DNA of 64,000 nucleotides from Paraconexibacter antarcticus (GTDB taxonomy: Bacteria > Actinomycetota > Thermoleophilia > Solirubrobacterales > Solirubrobacteraceae). Numbering within the stretch: position 1 is the first letter of the stretch; every line of letters begins with the position of its first letter. Below, piece after piece: positions 48,360 to 55,903 of the stretch. Location: contig NZ_CP098502.1 in NCBI RefSeq assembly GCF_024220175.1, positions 4,406,514-4,470,513 of the forward strand. The letters run 5' to 3'. Under the pieces are notes generated by a model, which did no database searches, was not told the DNA's origin, and worked only from the letters and a program-made list of their open reading frames with translations. The position numbers and the translations under genes were made by a program.

Positions 48360-49637
48360 TCATGTCGTGACCTCGGCGGCGTGCTCGTGATGACGACACG
48401 ACGGCGCAGCGTCCGGAGAGCTCCCCGGGTCGGCGTTGAAGGCGTGGCGGCAGTGCTCGGAGCAGAAGAAGACGGTCTGGCCGTCGCGCTCGATCGTGAG
48501 CGCCTTGGCGCGGTCGACCTTCATGCCGCAGACGGGGTCGGTGACGCCTCGACGGGCGGTGAGCCAGAACAGGGCGCCGAAGACGCCGACGGCCAGGACG
48601 TTCAGGACGAGCTTATAGTTGACGCTGATCGAGCCGAAGATGTCGCCGCGGGTCGGGCGCGCGCCGGCGGGGATAAGGCCGGTGGCGCCGAAGAGGCCGT
48701 CGACGATCAGGCCGGCGATCACCATCGTGATGAACATGAGCGCGACGATCCGCACGGCGAAGGCGGTGCCGTAGTACTTGCGGTAGATCGTGATGATCGG
48801 CAGGACGATGAGGTCGGCGAAGATGAACGCCATGACGCCGGCGAAGGAGATGCCGCCGGACCACAGCACCGCGGCCAAGGGGACGTTGCCCACGGAGCAG
48901 ACGAAGCTGAGGATCGCGATGACGGGGCCGACGAGGACGTTCTCGATCGTCTTGACCCCGGCGGGCGCGTCGGTGATGAAGAGGGCGTTGAAGAACCCGT
49001 CGCCGAGCTGCGCGACGTAGCCCGCGAGGAGGAAGCCGATGGTGATCTCCTTCCACAGCATCTGCCAGTCGCCGCGGAAGTTGTGCGCGACGTCCGACCA
49101 GGCCGACGCCGAGGTCATGCGCTCGCGCCAGGTGAGCTGCTCGCCGGCCATGTGGTGCTGGTGGCCGGTGTCGGCCGCCTCCGCGTGTGCCCGCGCCGCG
49201 TCCTCCTGCTCGCGGCTGACGAACAGCCGCAAGGCGACGGCCATGAGGACGATCATGATGATCCCCCCGACGTACTCGGCGAGCGCGAACTGCCAGCCGA
49301 TCAGCACCCACAGGACGAGGCCGAGCTCCCACACGAGGTTCGTCGACGCGAACTGGAACGCGAGGGCCGAGGATGCCGACGCGCCCTTCTGGAAGAGCGA
49401 CTTCGCGATCGCGATCGCCGCGTAGGAGCACGAGGACGACGCGGCTCCGAGCCCGGTGGCCTTGGCGATTGGACGCACGCCCGTACCGGCGAGGGCCGCC
49501 TCGATCCGCTCGCGGGGCACCCACGCCTGCACGATCGCCGAGATCGCAAATCCGATCACGAGCGCCCACCAGACCTCGTAGGCCATGAGGAAGCTGTCCT
49601 TCAGCCCCATCCACGCGACGTCGAGCACATCGCTCAT
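48360..49637 (-). CDS. DUF318/ArsP-type permease with C-terminal YHS domain
   Basis: ATG 49637 has AGGAG seven bases upstream and overlaps the ArsR stop (ATGA). The product is 425 residues with about 8-10 membrane helices: an N-terminal block with KATGLGAASSSCSYAAIAIA, a His-rich loop (HQHHM) near 185, and a second block with SFVCSVGNVPLAAVLWSGGI. The paired Cys-Ser/Cys-Ser-Val-Gly motifs are typical of the DUF318 (ArsP_1) family, some of which export organoarsenicals. Residues about 370-410 form a YHS domain (DPVCGMKVDRAKAL, then FFCSEHCRHAF), a metal-binding finger common in heavy-metal proteins, and the C-terminus is His-rich. It is probably a metal or metalloid exporter controlled by the upstream ArsR gene. 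Confidence 0.8.
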   Translation of the reverse strand: MSDVLDVAWMGLKDSFLMAYEVWWALVIGFAISAIVQAWVPRERIEAALAGTGVRPIAKATGLGAASSSCSYAAIAIAKSLFQKGASASSALAFQFASTNLVWELGLVLWVLIGWQFALAEYVGGIIMIVLMAVALRLFVSREQEDAARAHAEAADTGHQHHMAGEQLTWRERMTSASAWSDVAHNFRGDWQMLWKEITIGFLLAGYVAQLGDGFFNALFITDAPAGVKTIENVLVGPVIAILSFVCSVGNVPLAAVLWSGGISFAGVMAFIFADLIVLPIITIYRKYYGTAFAVRIVALMFITMVIAGLIVDGLFGATGLIPAGARPTRGDIFGSISVNYKLVLNVLAVGVFGALFWLTARRGVTDPVCGMKVDRAKALTIERDGQTVFFCSEHCRHAFNADPGSSPDAAPSCRHHEHAAEVTT

Positions 49638-49996
49638 GAGTGGCTCCTGTCTGCGAGGTGGCCGGCGATCGTGACCAGCGCGTGTCCGGTCGGGGTGAGC
49701 TTGAACATCGTCATCTTGCCGTCCTTGCGGGCGGTGACCAGACCCTCCGTGCGCAGGACCTTCATGTGGTGGGAGACGAGATTCTGGGAGCGCCGTGCGA
49801 TCCACGAGAGGTCGCAGACGCACAACTCCTGACCGTCGCGGAGGGCGAGCGCGAGGTTCAGGCGCGTCGGGTCCGCCAGACCCTTCAAGACACCGGCGAC
49901 CCGCTCGGCGTCCGCAGTGGCGAGACCCGCCTGACGGATCCTCGTCGCCGCCGGCTGATCGATATGCAGAAGCTCGCCATGTTCATCCATACGCAT
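49634..49996 (-). CDS. ArsR/SmtB-family metal-sensing repressor (CmtR/CadC-like)
   Basis: This 120-residue winged-helix protein contains the metal-sensor motif ELCVCDLSWIARRSQNLVSH, where ELCVCDL is the alpha3N-type site with two Cys for Cd, Pb, Zn or As. The preceding helix is VLKGLADPTRLNLALAL. On metal binding such repressors leave the operator and let the exporter be made. It is co-transcribed and coupled with the DUF318/YHS permease. Unlike the regulator at 6904, it retains the metal motif. DNA upstream holds GTTGAT repeats. Confidence 0.88.
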   Translation of the reverse strand: MRMDEHGELLHIDQPAATRIRQAGLATADAERVAGVLKGLADPTRLNLALALRDGQELCVCDLSWIARRSQNLVSHHMKVLRTEGLVTARKDGKMTMFKLTPTGHALVTIAGHLADRSHS

Positions 49997-50008
49997 AATC
50001 TAACAGTC

Positions 50009-50030
50009 GTTGATGTGAATGTGTGTTGAT
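50009..50030. promoter_or_regulatory. Direct GTTGAT repeats upstream of ArsR gene
   Basis: GTTGAT occurs at 50009-50014 and 50025-50030, a 16-base period, in the A/T-richer 60-base gap between the ArsR gene (leftward) and the small His/Met membrane protein (rightward). Position and composition fit an ArsR operator-promoter, but ArsR sites are usually inverted repeats, so this is tentative. Confidence 0.35.
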
Positions 50031-50056
50031 TTGTCTTTCGCCACCGTGGACGAGCG

Positions 50057-50407
50057 ATGATCGCGTCGTCCGTCCGTCTTCGACAGCTGCTCCGCCGTCG
50101 GCGCCGCCTGTTGACGGTGGCGTGCGCGGCACTGACTCTCGGCGTGTTCGCGCATCACGCGCTGCCCGAACAGGCGATGACGGGCTCAGACCATGGCATG
50201 GGCCAGCACGCGACCGCCGCGATGGTGATGTGCCTCAGCGTCGCCGCTGCAGCCGGCCTGTGGGCGGTCGGCCGCTTGCCGCGTCTGCACCCGCGGCGTC
50301 GTCCCACGCTGATCCTCCCGCTCCGCCTGCCGATGGCAGAGCTCACCCCGCTCGTGATCCCTCGTGCTCGCGCCGGCCCCCTGGGCCCTGTCGTGCTGCG
50401 GATCTGA
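50057..50407 (+). CDS. Small His/Met-containing membrane protein
   Basis: The product is 116 residues. A basic N-terminus and membrane helix (about 18-34) precede AHHALPEQAMTGSDHGMGQH, a His/Met-rich outer segment able to bind soft metals. A second helix (about 52-70) and a basic Pro-rich C-terminus follow. I do not recognise a named family. Its position between the ArsR-permease pair and a DUF305 protein, and the His/Met loop, suggest a role in copper or other metal handling. Confidence 0.6.
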   Translation: MIASSVRLRQLLRRRRRLLTVACAALTLGVFAHHALPEQAMTGSDHGMGQHATAAMVMCLSVAAAAGLWAVGRLPRLHPRRRPTLILPLRLPMAELTPLVIPRARAGPLGPVVLRI

Positions 50408-50493
50408 TCGCGCCACCGGTCTGCCCCTTCCCGTTCGCGCACGGGTCGGCCGGCTGCCTCGCGCATCCCAGACACCAGCACAGGAGCACATTC

Positions 50494-51090
50494 ATGAGCA
50501 TCATCATCCGACGGGCCCTGCCCGTGATTGTTGTCGCCGTGATGGCCGCGGCGTTCGTCGCCGGCTGCGGCGGCAGCGACAGCAAGAAGGATCCGTCCAC
50601 TTCGGCGGGCAACGTCACCGATCGGGCGTTTGTCAACGACATGACCCCGCACCACCGGTCCGCGATCGCGATGGCCACCGTTGCGCTCGCCCGCGCCGAT
50701 CACGTCGAGATCAAGACCCTCGCGGCGAACATCATCAGCGGTCAGAAGCGCGAGCTCACGTTGATGGCGGGCTTCAAGAACACGCTGAGCGCCGGTGACG
50801 GCAAGAGCACGCTCGGGCGGTCGATGCACGCGATGGGCATGGACATGAACGCCGCCGCGCTGAAGACCGCGGCGCCGTTCGACAAGGCGTTCATCCAGAT
50901 GATGAGCCCCCACCACGCGGGCGCCGTCGCGATGGCAAGGACCGAGCTGGCCAAGGGCAAGGATCCGAAGGTCAAGGCCCTCGCTCGACAGATCATCGCC
51001 GCGCAGACCTCGGAGATCGCCCAGATGAAGGCATGGCTGACCAAGTGGTACCCCGGCACCAGCGACAGCACCGGGATGGGCATGGGCTGA
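50494..51090 (+). CDS. DUF305-family lipoprotein
   Basis: ATG 50494 has AGGAG upstream. The 198-residue product is a lipoprotein (lipobox FVAGC, Cys25). It carries two copies of the DUF305 ferritin-like unit: FVNDMTPHHRSAIAMATVAL near 45 and FIQMMSPHHAGAVAMARTEL near 130, each with the HHxxA motif, and ends in a Met/Gly-rich tail. DUF305 proteins are frequent in copper and silver resistance loci and are thought to bind metals outside the membrane. It fits the metal cluster with the ArsR and permease genes. Confidence 0.85.
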   Translation: MSIIIRRALPVIVVAVMAAAFVAGCGGSDSKKDPSTSAGNVTDRAFVNDMTPHHRSAIAMATVALARADHVEIKTLAANIISGQKRELTLMAGFKNTLSAGDGKSTLGRSMHAMGMDMNAAALKTAAPFDKAFIQMMSPHHAGAVAMARTELAKGKDPKVKALARQIIAAQTSEIAQMKAWLTKWYPGTSDSTGMGMG

Positions 51091-51225
51091 GGGCGGCCCG
51101 GCGCTGCGGCCGGCCCCGGCGACCACGCCCGGGCCGGCCGTCACGCCTGCGTATCGCGGAGAGCGGGGCCAAGCATCGAGCGGCATCAACTACTCCTCGT
51201 AGGAGCTACCGCGTAGGGTGGCGCG

Positions 51226-52245
51226 ATGCGCTTCCCCCTCTCGGTTGCTCCGCTGGTCCTCGTGCTCGCCACCGGCTGTGGATCGAGCAGCGGCACGAGC
51301 ACGCCGACGACGAGCAAGGCCGCCGCCGGTCCTGACGCGTCGCTTCCGCCGGCTCTCGCTGCGAAGCTCACCGCGGCGGAGCATCCGCGCGCCGCCGACT
51401 TCCCGGCGACGGGCGGCCGCTCGCTACAGGCGTTGGCCAAGCTCGTCGCACCGGGGCCGCGGATCGGGCTCGCGGCGTCGGTGCTGCTGCCCGGTGAGAA
51501 CCGCGTCGCCTTCGGGCTGATCGGCGCGGACAACCGCTTCGTGTACGGGCGCTCGGCGCTCTACGTCGCAAGCTCCCCGTCCGCGGCGGCCCAGGGTCCT
51601 TTCCTGGCGCCCGCAGATTCGTTCGTGCCCTCCGCCCCGTTCCTGAGCAAGACCGCCGCCGCCGACACCGCCGACATCAAGGCGATCTACGCCACCCAGC
51701 TGACGTTCAGGAAGGCAGGCTCCTACGCGGTCCTGGCGGTTTCGCGGGTGGGCAACCGGCTGCTCGGCGCGGCATCGACGCTGAAGGTCCAGGCGTCCAG
51801 TCCGATCCCCGGCGTGGGTGAGCGGCCGCCGGCGATCAGCACCGACACCGTCGCATCGTCGGGCGGGGACCTGAGCAAGATCGACACGCGCCTGCCGCAC
51901 GACGACATGCACCGCGTGGACTTCAAGGACGTGATCGGCAAGAAGCCCGTGGTCCTGCTGTTCGCCACCCCGCAGCTGTGCCAGTCGCGGGTCTGCGGGC
52001 CGGTGACCGACCTCGAGCTCGAGCTCGAGCACACCTACGGGGACCGCGCGACGTTCATCCACGAGGAGGTCTACGCCCAGAACGACGTGAGCAAGGGGCT
52101 GCGCCCGCAACTGCGGGCCTTCCACCTGCAGACCGAGCCGTGGCTGTTCACGTTCGACCGTCGCGGCCGCGTCGCCGCGCGCCTGGAAGGGGCGTTCGGC
52201 ATCAACGCCTTCCGCGCGGCCGTGCAGGCCGCGATCGGCCGCTGA
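51226..52245 (+). CDS. Lipoprotein with C-terminal thioredoxin-like domain
   Basis: The product is 339 residues with a lipobox (VLATGCGSS, Cys18). The middle region (about 45-185) looks like an outer beta-rich domain (RIGLAASVLLPGENRVAFGL). The C-terminal part (about 215-339) has a thioredoxin-like fold: GKKPVVLLFATPQLCQSRVC, then FIHEEVYAQND and EPWLFTFDRRGRVAARLEGA. The Cys pair is C-x4-C rather than the C-x2-C of true thioredoxins, so the redox function may differ, for example SCO1/peroxiredoxin-like or metal binding. It follows the DUF305 gene and probably serves metal or thiol stress outside the cell membrane. Confidence 0.68.
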   Translation: MRFPLSVAPLVLVLATGCGSSSGTSTPTTSKAAAGPDASLPPALAAKLTAAEHPRAADFPATGGRSLQALAKLVAPGPRIGLAASVLLPGENRVAFGLIGADNRFVYGRSALYVASSPSAAAQGPFLAPADSFVPSAPFLSKTAAADTADIKAIYATQLTFRKAGSYAVLAVSRVGNRLLGAASTLKVQASSPIPGVGERPPAISTDTVASSGGDLSKIDTRLPHDDMHRVDFKDVIGKKPVVLLFATPQLCQSRVCGPVTDLELELEHTYGDRATFIHEEVYAQNDVSKGLRPQLRAFHLQTEPWLFTFDRRGRVAARLEGAFGINAFRAAVQAAIGR

Positions 52246-52274
52246 ACTGCGCATCCGCCGTAGCGGGAACGCGG

Positions 52275-52601
52275 TCAGAACCCGATGTCGTAGTCGATGA
52301 GCCAGGCCTTCAGTGCGAGGAGGTCGCGGGCGAGGTAGAGCTCCGCTCGTGTTGCCGGGATCGCCTCCAGTCGCTTGATGACGAGGTCGCCGTCGAGGAG
52401 TCGGTTTAGCAGGCGGATGATCTCGTTCGCGTTGTCTTGGACGAGGGCGAGTGGCGCGTCGCCGGTGCAGAGGACAGCAAGTTGGTCGCCTTCCATCGCG
52501 ATCACAAGCGTGCCTTCTGGATGGTGGGCGAACACGCGCGGCCATGCGCGCGCGACCCGCAGGAGCGGACCGGCCCCGGGGAAGTAGTCCTCAACGGGCA
52601 T
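52275..52601 (-). CDS. Hypothetical protein, 108 residues
   Basis: The sequence has normal protein composition: ARAWPRVFAHHPEGTLVIAM, GDQLAVLCTGDAPLALVQDN and RAELYLARDLLALKAWLIDY. It has an alpha+beta pattern and no signal peptide or membrane helix. I do not recognise a family. It lies 57 bases beyond the reconstructed end of the interrupted methyltransferase-like gene on the same strand, so before the IS insertion it was probably the next gene of that transcript, and the insertion may reduce its expression. Confidence 0.6.
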   Translation of the reverse strand: MPVEDYFPGAGPLLRVARAWPRVFAHHPEGTLVIAMEGDQLAVLCTGDAPLALVQDNANEIIRLLNRLLDGDLVIKRLEAIPATRAELYLARDLLALKAWLIDYDIGF

Positions 52602-52729
52602 GGGCAGGACGCTGAGGCGCGGCGGAAATCGTCGCGCCGTGGCAGACTGGACCTGTGGTCATGGGATCTGCGCCCAGATGACGTGGACGGCACCCAGGGC
52701 GAAGGCCCGGTGTCGGAGATTGGGTAGTT

Positions 52730-52757
52730 TGAGCCGTCCCGGGATCGACGGGGACTT
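52730..52757 (+). repeat. IS3 left inverted repeat
   Basis: It starts TGAGCCGTCCCGG, continues with ACGGGGACTT, and pairs with the right repeat at 54013-54039. The terminal TGA matches the TG...CA ends of IS3 elements. Confidence 0.85.
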
Positions 52758-52800
52758 CTGAAACAGGCATTCGGTCTGTTGAGAGGAAGTACGTGGTCAT

Positions 52801-53103
52801 ATGGCTCGTGGAAGGAAGTACCCGCCGGAGTTGCGTGAGCGGGCCGTCAAGACGGTGCTGGAGTCCGGGCGTCCGATCGCGCAGGTCGCCCGCGACCTGG
52901 ACGTGCACAAGGAGTCGCTTCGGAACTGGGTGCGGCTCGCCGAGGCCGACGCCGGAACGCGCAGCGACGTGCTGAACACGGTCGAGCGCGACCGGATGCG
53001 TCTGCTCGAACGTGAGGTCAAGGAACTGCGGCGGCAGAACGAGATCCTCAAGGCCGCTTCGGTGTTTTTCGCCAAGGAGCTCGACGGGACCCCGCGGAGG
53101 TGA
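52801..53103 (+). CDS. IS3 transposase OrfA
   Basis: The product is 100 residues. An HTH (KTVLESGRPIAQVARDLDVH followed by KESLRNWV) is followed by a leucine-zipper-like coiled coil (LLEREVKELRRQNEILKAAS), the standard OrfA design. It binds the IS ends and regulates transposition. The start of orfB overlaps its stop (GTGA). The usual OrfAB fusion arises by frameshifting near the overlap; the T-run at 53064-53069 is a possible slippery site. Confidence 0.9.
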   Translation: MARGRKYPPELRERAVKTVLESGRPIAQVARDLDVHKESLRNWVRLAEADAGTRSDVLNTVERDRMRLLEREVKELRRQNEILKAASVFFAKELDGTPRR

Positions 53104-53990
53104 GCGCCTTCATCGAAAAGCAGCGGGCGGCCGGCTTCGCTGTCGAGCTCACCTGCCGCACCCTCGGGACCTCGCCCTCGGCGTTCTACCAGCGCGCGAC
53201 CGGGGTGTTGTCGACCCGCGCGCAGGAAGACGCCGTGTTGCTCGAGCAAATCCGGGCGGTGTACCGCGCCAACTACGAGGCGTACGGATCGCTGCGCGTG
53301 TGGAAGGCGCTGCGCCGTCAGGGCGTGCAGGTCGGCCGCGGCCGCGTTGAGCGGCTCATGGCAGCGGACGGTCTGATCGGGGCCAAGCGCCGCGGCCGAG
53401 CGTGGAAGACCACGGTCGCTGACCCGGCCGGCTCAGGGCGACCGGACCTGGTCAACCGCCAGTTCACCGCGACCCGGCCGGACGCGCTGTGGATCGCCGA
53501 CTTCACGTATCTAAAGTCGTGGGAGGGCGTGGGGTTCTTCAGCTTCGTCCTTGACGTCTACTCCCGCCGGGTCGTCGGCTGGCAGCTCGCCGGCCACATG
53601 CGCACCGACCTCGTGCTCGACGCGCTGAAGATGGCCTTGGGCACCCGCCGACACGGCGCCGATCTACAACTTATCCATCATTCGGACAGGGGATCGCAAT
53701 ACACGAGCTTCGACTTCACCCAAGCGCTCCTGGACAACGACGTGCTCGGCTCGCTCGGCTCGACCGGTGACGCGTACGACAACGCGATGGCCGAGAGCTT
53801 CGTGGACAGCTTCAAGACCGAGCTGATCCGCGACCGCGTCTGGCAAACCCGCACCCAACTGGAGCTCGCCGTTGTGGAGTGGGTCGGCTGGTACAACCAC
53901 GACCGCCTGCACTCCGCGATCGGTCACATCCCGCCCGTCGAATTCGAGACCCTCTACGCGATACGGTCCGGCTCACCCCTCTCCCACTGA
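53100..53990 (+). CDS. IS3 transposase OrfB (DDE integrase)
   Basis: The product is 296 residues from GTG 53100. An HTH_21-like segment (YRANYEAYGSLRVWKALRRQ) precedes the rve integrase core. Catalytic acidic residues are visible in ALWIADFTYL (first Asp), LIHHSDRGSQYTS (second Asp) and NAMAESFVDSFKTELI (Glu). YNHDRLHSAIGHIPPVEFE is the usual C-terminal block. All active-site residues are kept, so the element should be able to move. Confidence 0.93.
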   Translation: MSAFIEKQRAAGFAVELTCRTLGTSPSAFYQRATGVLSTRAQEDAVLLEQIRAVYRANYEAYGSLRVWKALRRQGVQVGRGRVERLMAADGLIGAKRRGRAWKTTVADPAGSGRPDLVNRQFTATRPDALWIADFTYLKSWEGVGFFSFVLDVYSRRVVGWQLAGHMRTDLVLDALKMALGTRRHGADLQLIHHSDRGSQYTSFDFTQALLDNDVLGSLGSTGDAYDNAMAESFVDSFKTELIRDRVWQTRTQLELAVVEWVGWYNHDRLHSAIGHIPPVEFETLYAIRSGSPLSH

Positions 53991-54012
53991 CGAGAGAGGA
54001 AACCCAAACAAC

Positions 54013-54039
54013 AAGTCTCCGTGAAACCGGGACGGCTCA
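54013..54039 (-). repeat. IS3 right inverted repeat
   Basis: Read inward on the minus strand it starts TGAGCCGTCCCGG then TTTCACGGAGACTT. It matches the left repeat in the first 13 bases and, with one gap, most of the rest. Confidence 0.85.
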
Positions 54040-54493
54040 GTTGCTGCTCCAGATCGCGTCGGCGCTTGTCGCCGCGGCGGCAGACGGCAACGACGCGCGC
54101 GGCAGGCCTGAGTGTCGCGAGAATCGACGCGAGGGCCTCGCGGTCGATGAGGCAGGTGCCGTCATCAAGCAGAACGCGGTCGACATGGATCGGGCGATCA
54201 ATCTCGCTAGCCAGGTCCGCCACCACCCGAAGGTTTGACCATCCCTCCGATGCGATCAAGGCCTTGGCGTGTCGCGCCCGGGTCGGGTTGCCTTCGACCG
54301 TGAGGACCGACCCGCTATCTCCAACGAGGTCGCGAAGTACTCGCAGCGTCCATGGCGCGGGACAGCCGCCGGCGAGCACGGCTTGCCCGGGGTGAGCTTT
54401 CAATTCCCGCAGCGCCCAGCGGCGGGCCGGAGCGAGCATGCGGTCCGGCATCCGTGGCGGCGCGCTTACCATCCGTTCCGCGAACCTTGGGAG

Positions 54494-55267
54494 CTATCGA
54501 CTCACGAGAGGCTGAGTGATACGCGGCGCCAAGCGACGAGCGAGCGGAACGCCTGACCCCAAAAGGGCTGCTCCGATGAGGGCGAGCGCGGCCGCGAAGA
54601 GTTGCGGCTGGCTAAGCCCGAGGAATACGTGCTCATTGCGTCTGATGAACTCGATCAGGAAGCGCTCGATCCCGGCGAGCACGAGGTACAGGCCGAAGAG
54701 CTGGACCGGCGGCATACGGCGACGCAGGCGCCACAGCAACGCGAAGATGAGCAAGCTTGCGAGCGTCTCGTAGACCGGTGTGGGATGTACACGCATGCTG
54801 GTCGGCACCTCGCCGTGGGGGTAGCTCATCGCCCAGGGGAGGTTGCTCGGGGTTCCGTAGGTGCCGTCCCCGGCGAGCTGACAGGCGATCCGGCCGACGC
54901 CGTATCCGAGGGCGAGCGCTGGGCCGGCTGCCCCGAGCAGCGCCGGGGTGGGTATTCCGCGTCCTCGCGCGACGATGAGCACGGCGGCCGCTCCGCCGAT
55001 GACGCCGCCGTACCAGGTGAAGCCGGCGCTTGAGAGCGAGTCCAGGATGCCGATCTGGCCGGCGTGCTCGATGAGGAAGTACGCGCGCGCGCCGAGGAAG
55101 CCGCCGATCAGGGCGGCCAGGGCGAGCGCGAAGGCCGCGTCGCCGCGCCCGCAGCGTCGCTGCAGCTCGAGCAACAGCACGTAGCCGCCGAGTCCCGCGG
55201 CCGCGGCAACCAGGACGCCATAGCTGTGGACGGGAAAAGACCCGAGGTGAAAGAGGATCGGGCGCAT
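54494..55267 (-). CDS. lgt: Prolipoprotein diacylglyceryl transferase (Lgt-like)
   Basis: ATG 55267 gives 257 residues and about seven membrane helices. Lgt features are the start ILFHLGSFPVHSYGVLVAAA, LGARAYFLIEHAG, YGVGRIACQLAGDGTYGTPS, HPTPVYETLASLL and ERFLIEFIRRNE. The usual GRxGNFxNGE signature is replaced by GRIACQLAGDG, a variant seen in extra Lgt copies of actinobacteria, so this may be an accessory paralogue rather than the housekeeping enzyme. Lgt attaches diacylglycerol to the lipobox Cys. The neighbouring TlpA protein and those at 50494 and 51226 are lipoproteins. It is divergent from tlpA across a shared operator. Confidence 0.82.
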   Translation of the reverse strand: MRPILFHLGSFPVHSYGVLVAAAAGLGGYVLLLELQRRCGRGDAAFALALAALIGGFLGARAYFLIEHAGQIGILDSLSSAGFTWYGGVIGGAAAVLIVARGRGIPTPALLGAAGPALALGYGVGRIACQLAGDGTYGTPSNLPWAMSYPHGEVPTSMRVHPTPVYETLASLLIFALLWRLRRRMPPVQLFGLYLVLAGIERFLIEFIRRNEHVFLGLSQPQLFAAALALIGAALLGSGVPLARRLAPRITQPLVSR

Positions 55268-55304
55268 CAATAAGCTGGCTGAACGCTAAGCACGGATCCC
55301 ATCG

Positions 55305-55320
55305 TACTATGCGCCTAGTA
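55305..55320. promoter_or_regulatory. TACTA-N6-TAGTA inverted repeat between lgt-like and tlpA-like genes
   Basis: TACTATGCGCCTAGTA is an inverted repeat immediately before ATG 55322 and 38 bases before the Lgt-like start. Related repeats lie at 59674 and 62174, both in divergent promoters of the same cluster. The TACTA/TAGTA arms resemble BlaI/CopY-type operators, although no such regulator gene is in the window. Confidence 0.6.
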
Positions 55321-55321
55321 G

Positions 55322-55903
55322 ATGCTCGCCCGCCGGCCCTCTCGACCGCAGTTCGTGACCACGATGCTCATCGCGGGCGCACTCGGGCTGGGCGGGTGCG
55401 GGGTCGGCCAGCGCGTCGGCGGTGGCACCGCCGGGGGCCCTCCCCCGCCGCCGAAGCAGACCCGCGTGGCGCTGGAGCGCTTGCGCGCGCAAGCTGACCA
55501 GCTGCTAGATGGCGGACCGACGGCCTTCGGTGCGCGGCTTGCGAGCCTGCGCGGCGTGCCGGTGGTGGTCAACCAGTGGGCGTCGTGGTGTGGTCCGTGC
55601 CGTTTCGAGTTTCCGTCCTTTCAGCACCTCTCCGCCCGCTACCGTGGCCGCGTGGCGTTCCTTGGCGTCGACGCCAAGGATTCGCGCGCTGATGCCGCGG
55701 CTTTCCTGAAGAAGTTCCCGGTGCCCTACCCGCACTTCTACGACGAGAACGGCTCTGTCGCCCGCACCTTCGGCGGGGGCCGGGCGTGGCCCACGACGGC
55801 GTTCTTCGCCGCCGGCGGCAAGCTGGCCTTCACGCATGTCGGGGCATACGCTGATGAGGCTGCATTGAACGCCGACATCGTCAGGTACGCGCTTCATGGT
55901 TAG
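55322..55903 (+). CDS. TlpA/ResA-like thioredoxin lipoprotein
   Basis: The product is 193 residues from ATG 55322; ATG 55364 is an alternative, since the operator lies directly before the first start. The signal ends in a lipobox (ALGLGGCG). A Gly/Pro linker leads to a thioredoxin fold with VVVNQWASWCGPCRFEFPSF, where WCGPC is the redox site, then FLGVDAKDSRADAAAFLKKF and AWPTTAFFAAGG with the cis-Pro. It should reduce or transfer disulfides outside the membrane, fed with electrons by the CcdA protein encoded next (8-base overlap). Confidence 0.88.
   Translation: MLARRPSRPQFVTTMLIAGALGLGGCGVGQRVGGGTAGGPPPPPKQTRVALERLRAQADQLLDGGPTAFGARLASLRGVPVVVNQWASWCGPCRFEFPSFQHLSARYRGRVAFLGVDAKDSRADAAAFLKKFPVPYPHFYDENGSVARTFGGGRAWPTTAFFAAGGKLAFTHVGAYADEAALNADIVRYALHG

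Larger units (their letters stand above)
52730..54039 (+). mobile_element. IS3-family insertion sequence, complete, with 3-bp target duplication
   Basis: The 1,310-base element begins TGAGCCGTCCCGG and ends with its complement, with imperfect inverted repeats of 27-28 bases. It is flanked by GTT at 52727-52729 and GTT at 54040-54042, the 3-base duplication typical of IS3. It carries orfA (HTH) and orfB (DDE integrase) with a GTGA overlap. Intact ends, duplications and genes indicate recent insertion and probable activity. Confidence 0.92.
52659..54472 (-). pseudogene. SAM-methyltransferase-like gene interrupted by the IS3 element
   Basis: The N-terminal part (54472 to 54040) encodes LAPARRWALRELKAHPGQAV, a Rossmann-like core with VLTVEGNPTRARHAKALI and VDRVLLDDGTCLIDREALAS, resembling CbiT/RsmB-type methyltransferases. 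The glycine motif reads LAGGCPAPWT instead of a normal GxGxG, so SAM binding is uncertain. At DLEQQL the frame enters the IS and ends in unrelated residues. If the IS and one GTT duplicate are removed, the frame continues without a break as QQLPNLRHRAFALGAVHVIW then AQIP and stops at 52659. This shows a recent, clean interruption of a gene of about 167 residues. Confidence 0.75.

Noticed and set aside
48210-49832. Long plus-strand open frame opposite the permease and ArsR genes
   Set aside because: Asp/Gly/Arg-rich shadow without domain; the minus-strand genes have clear motifs and ribosome-binding sites.
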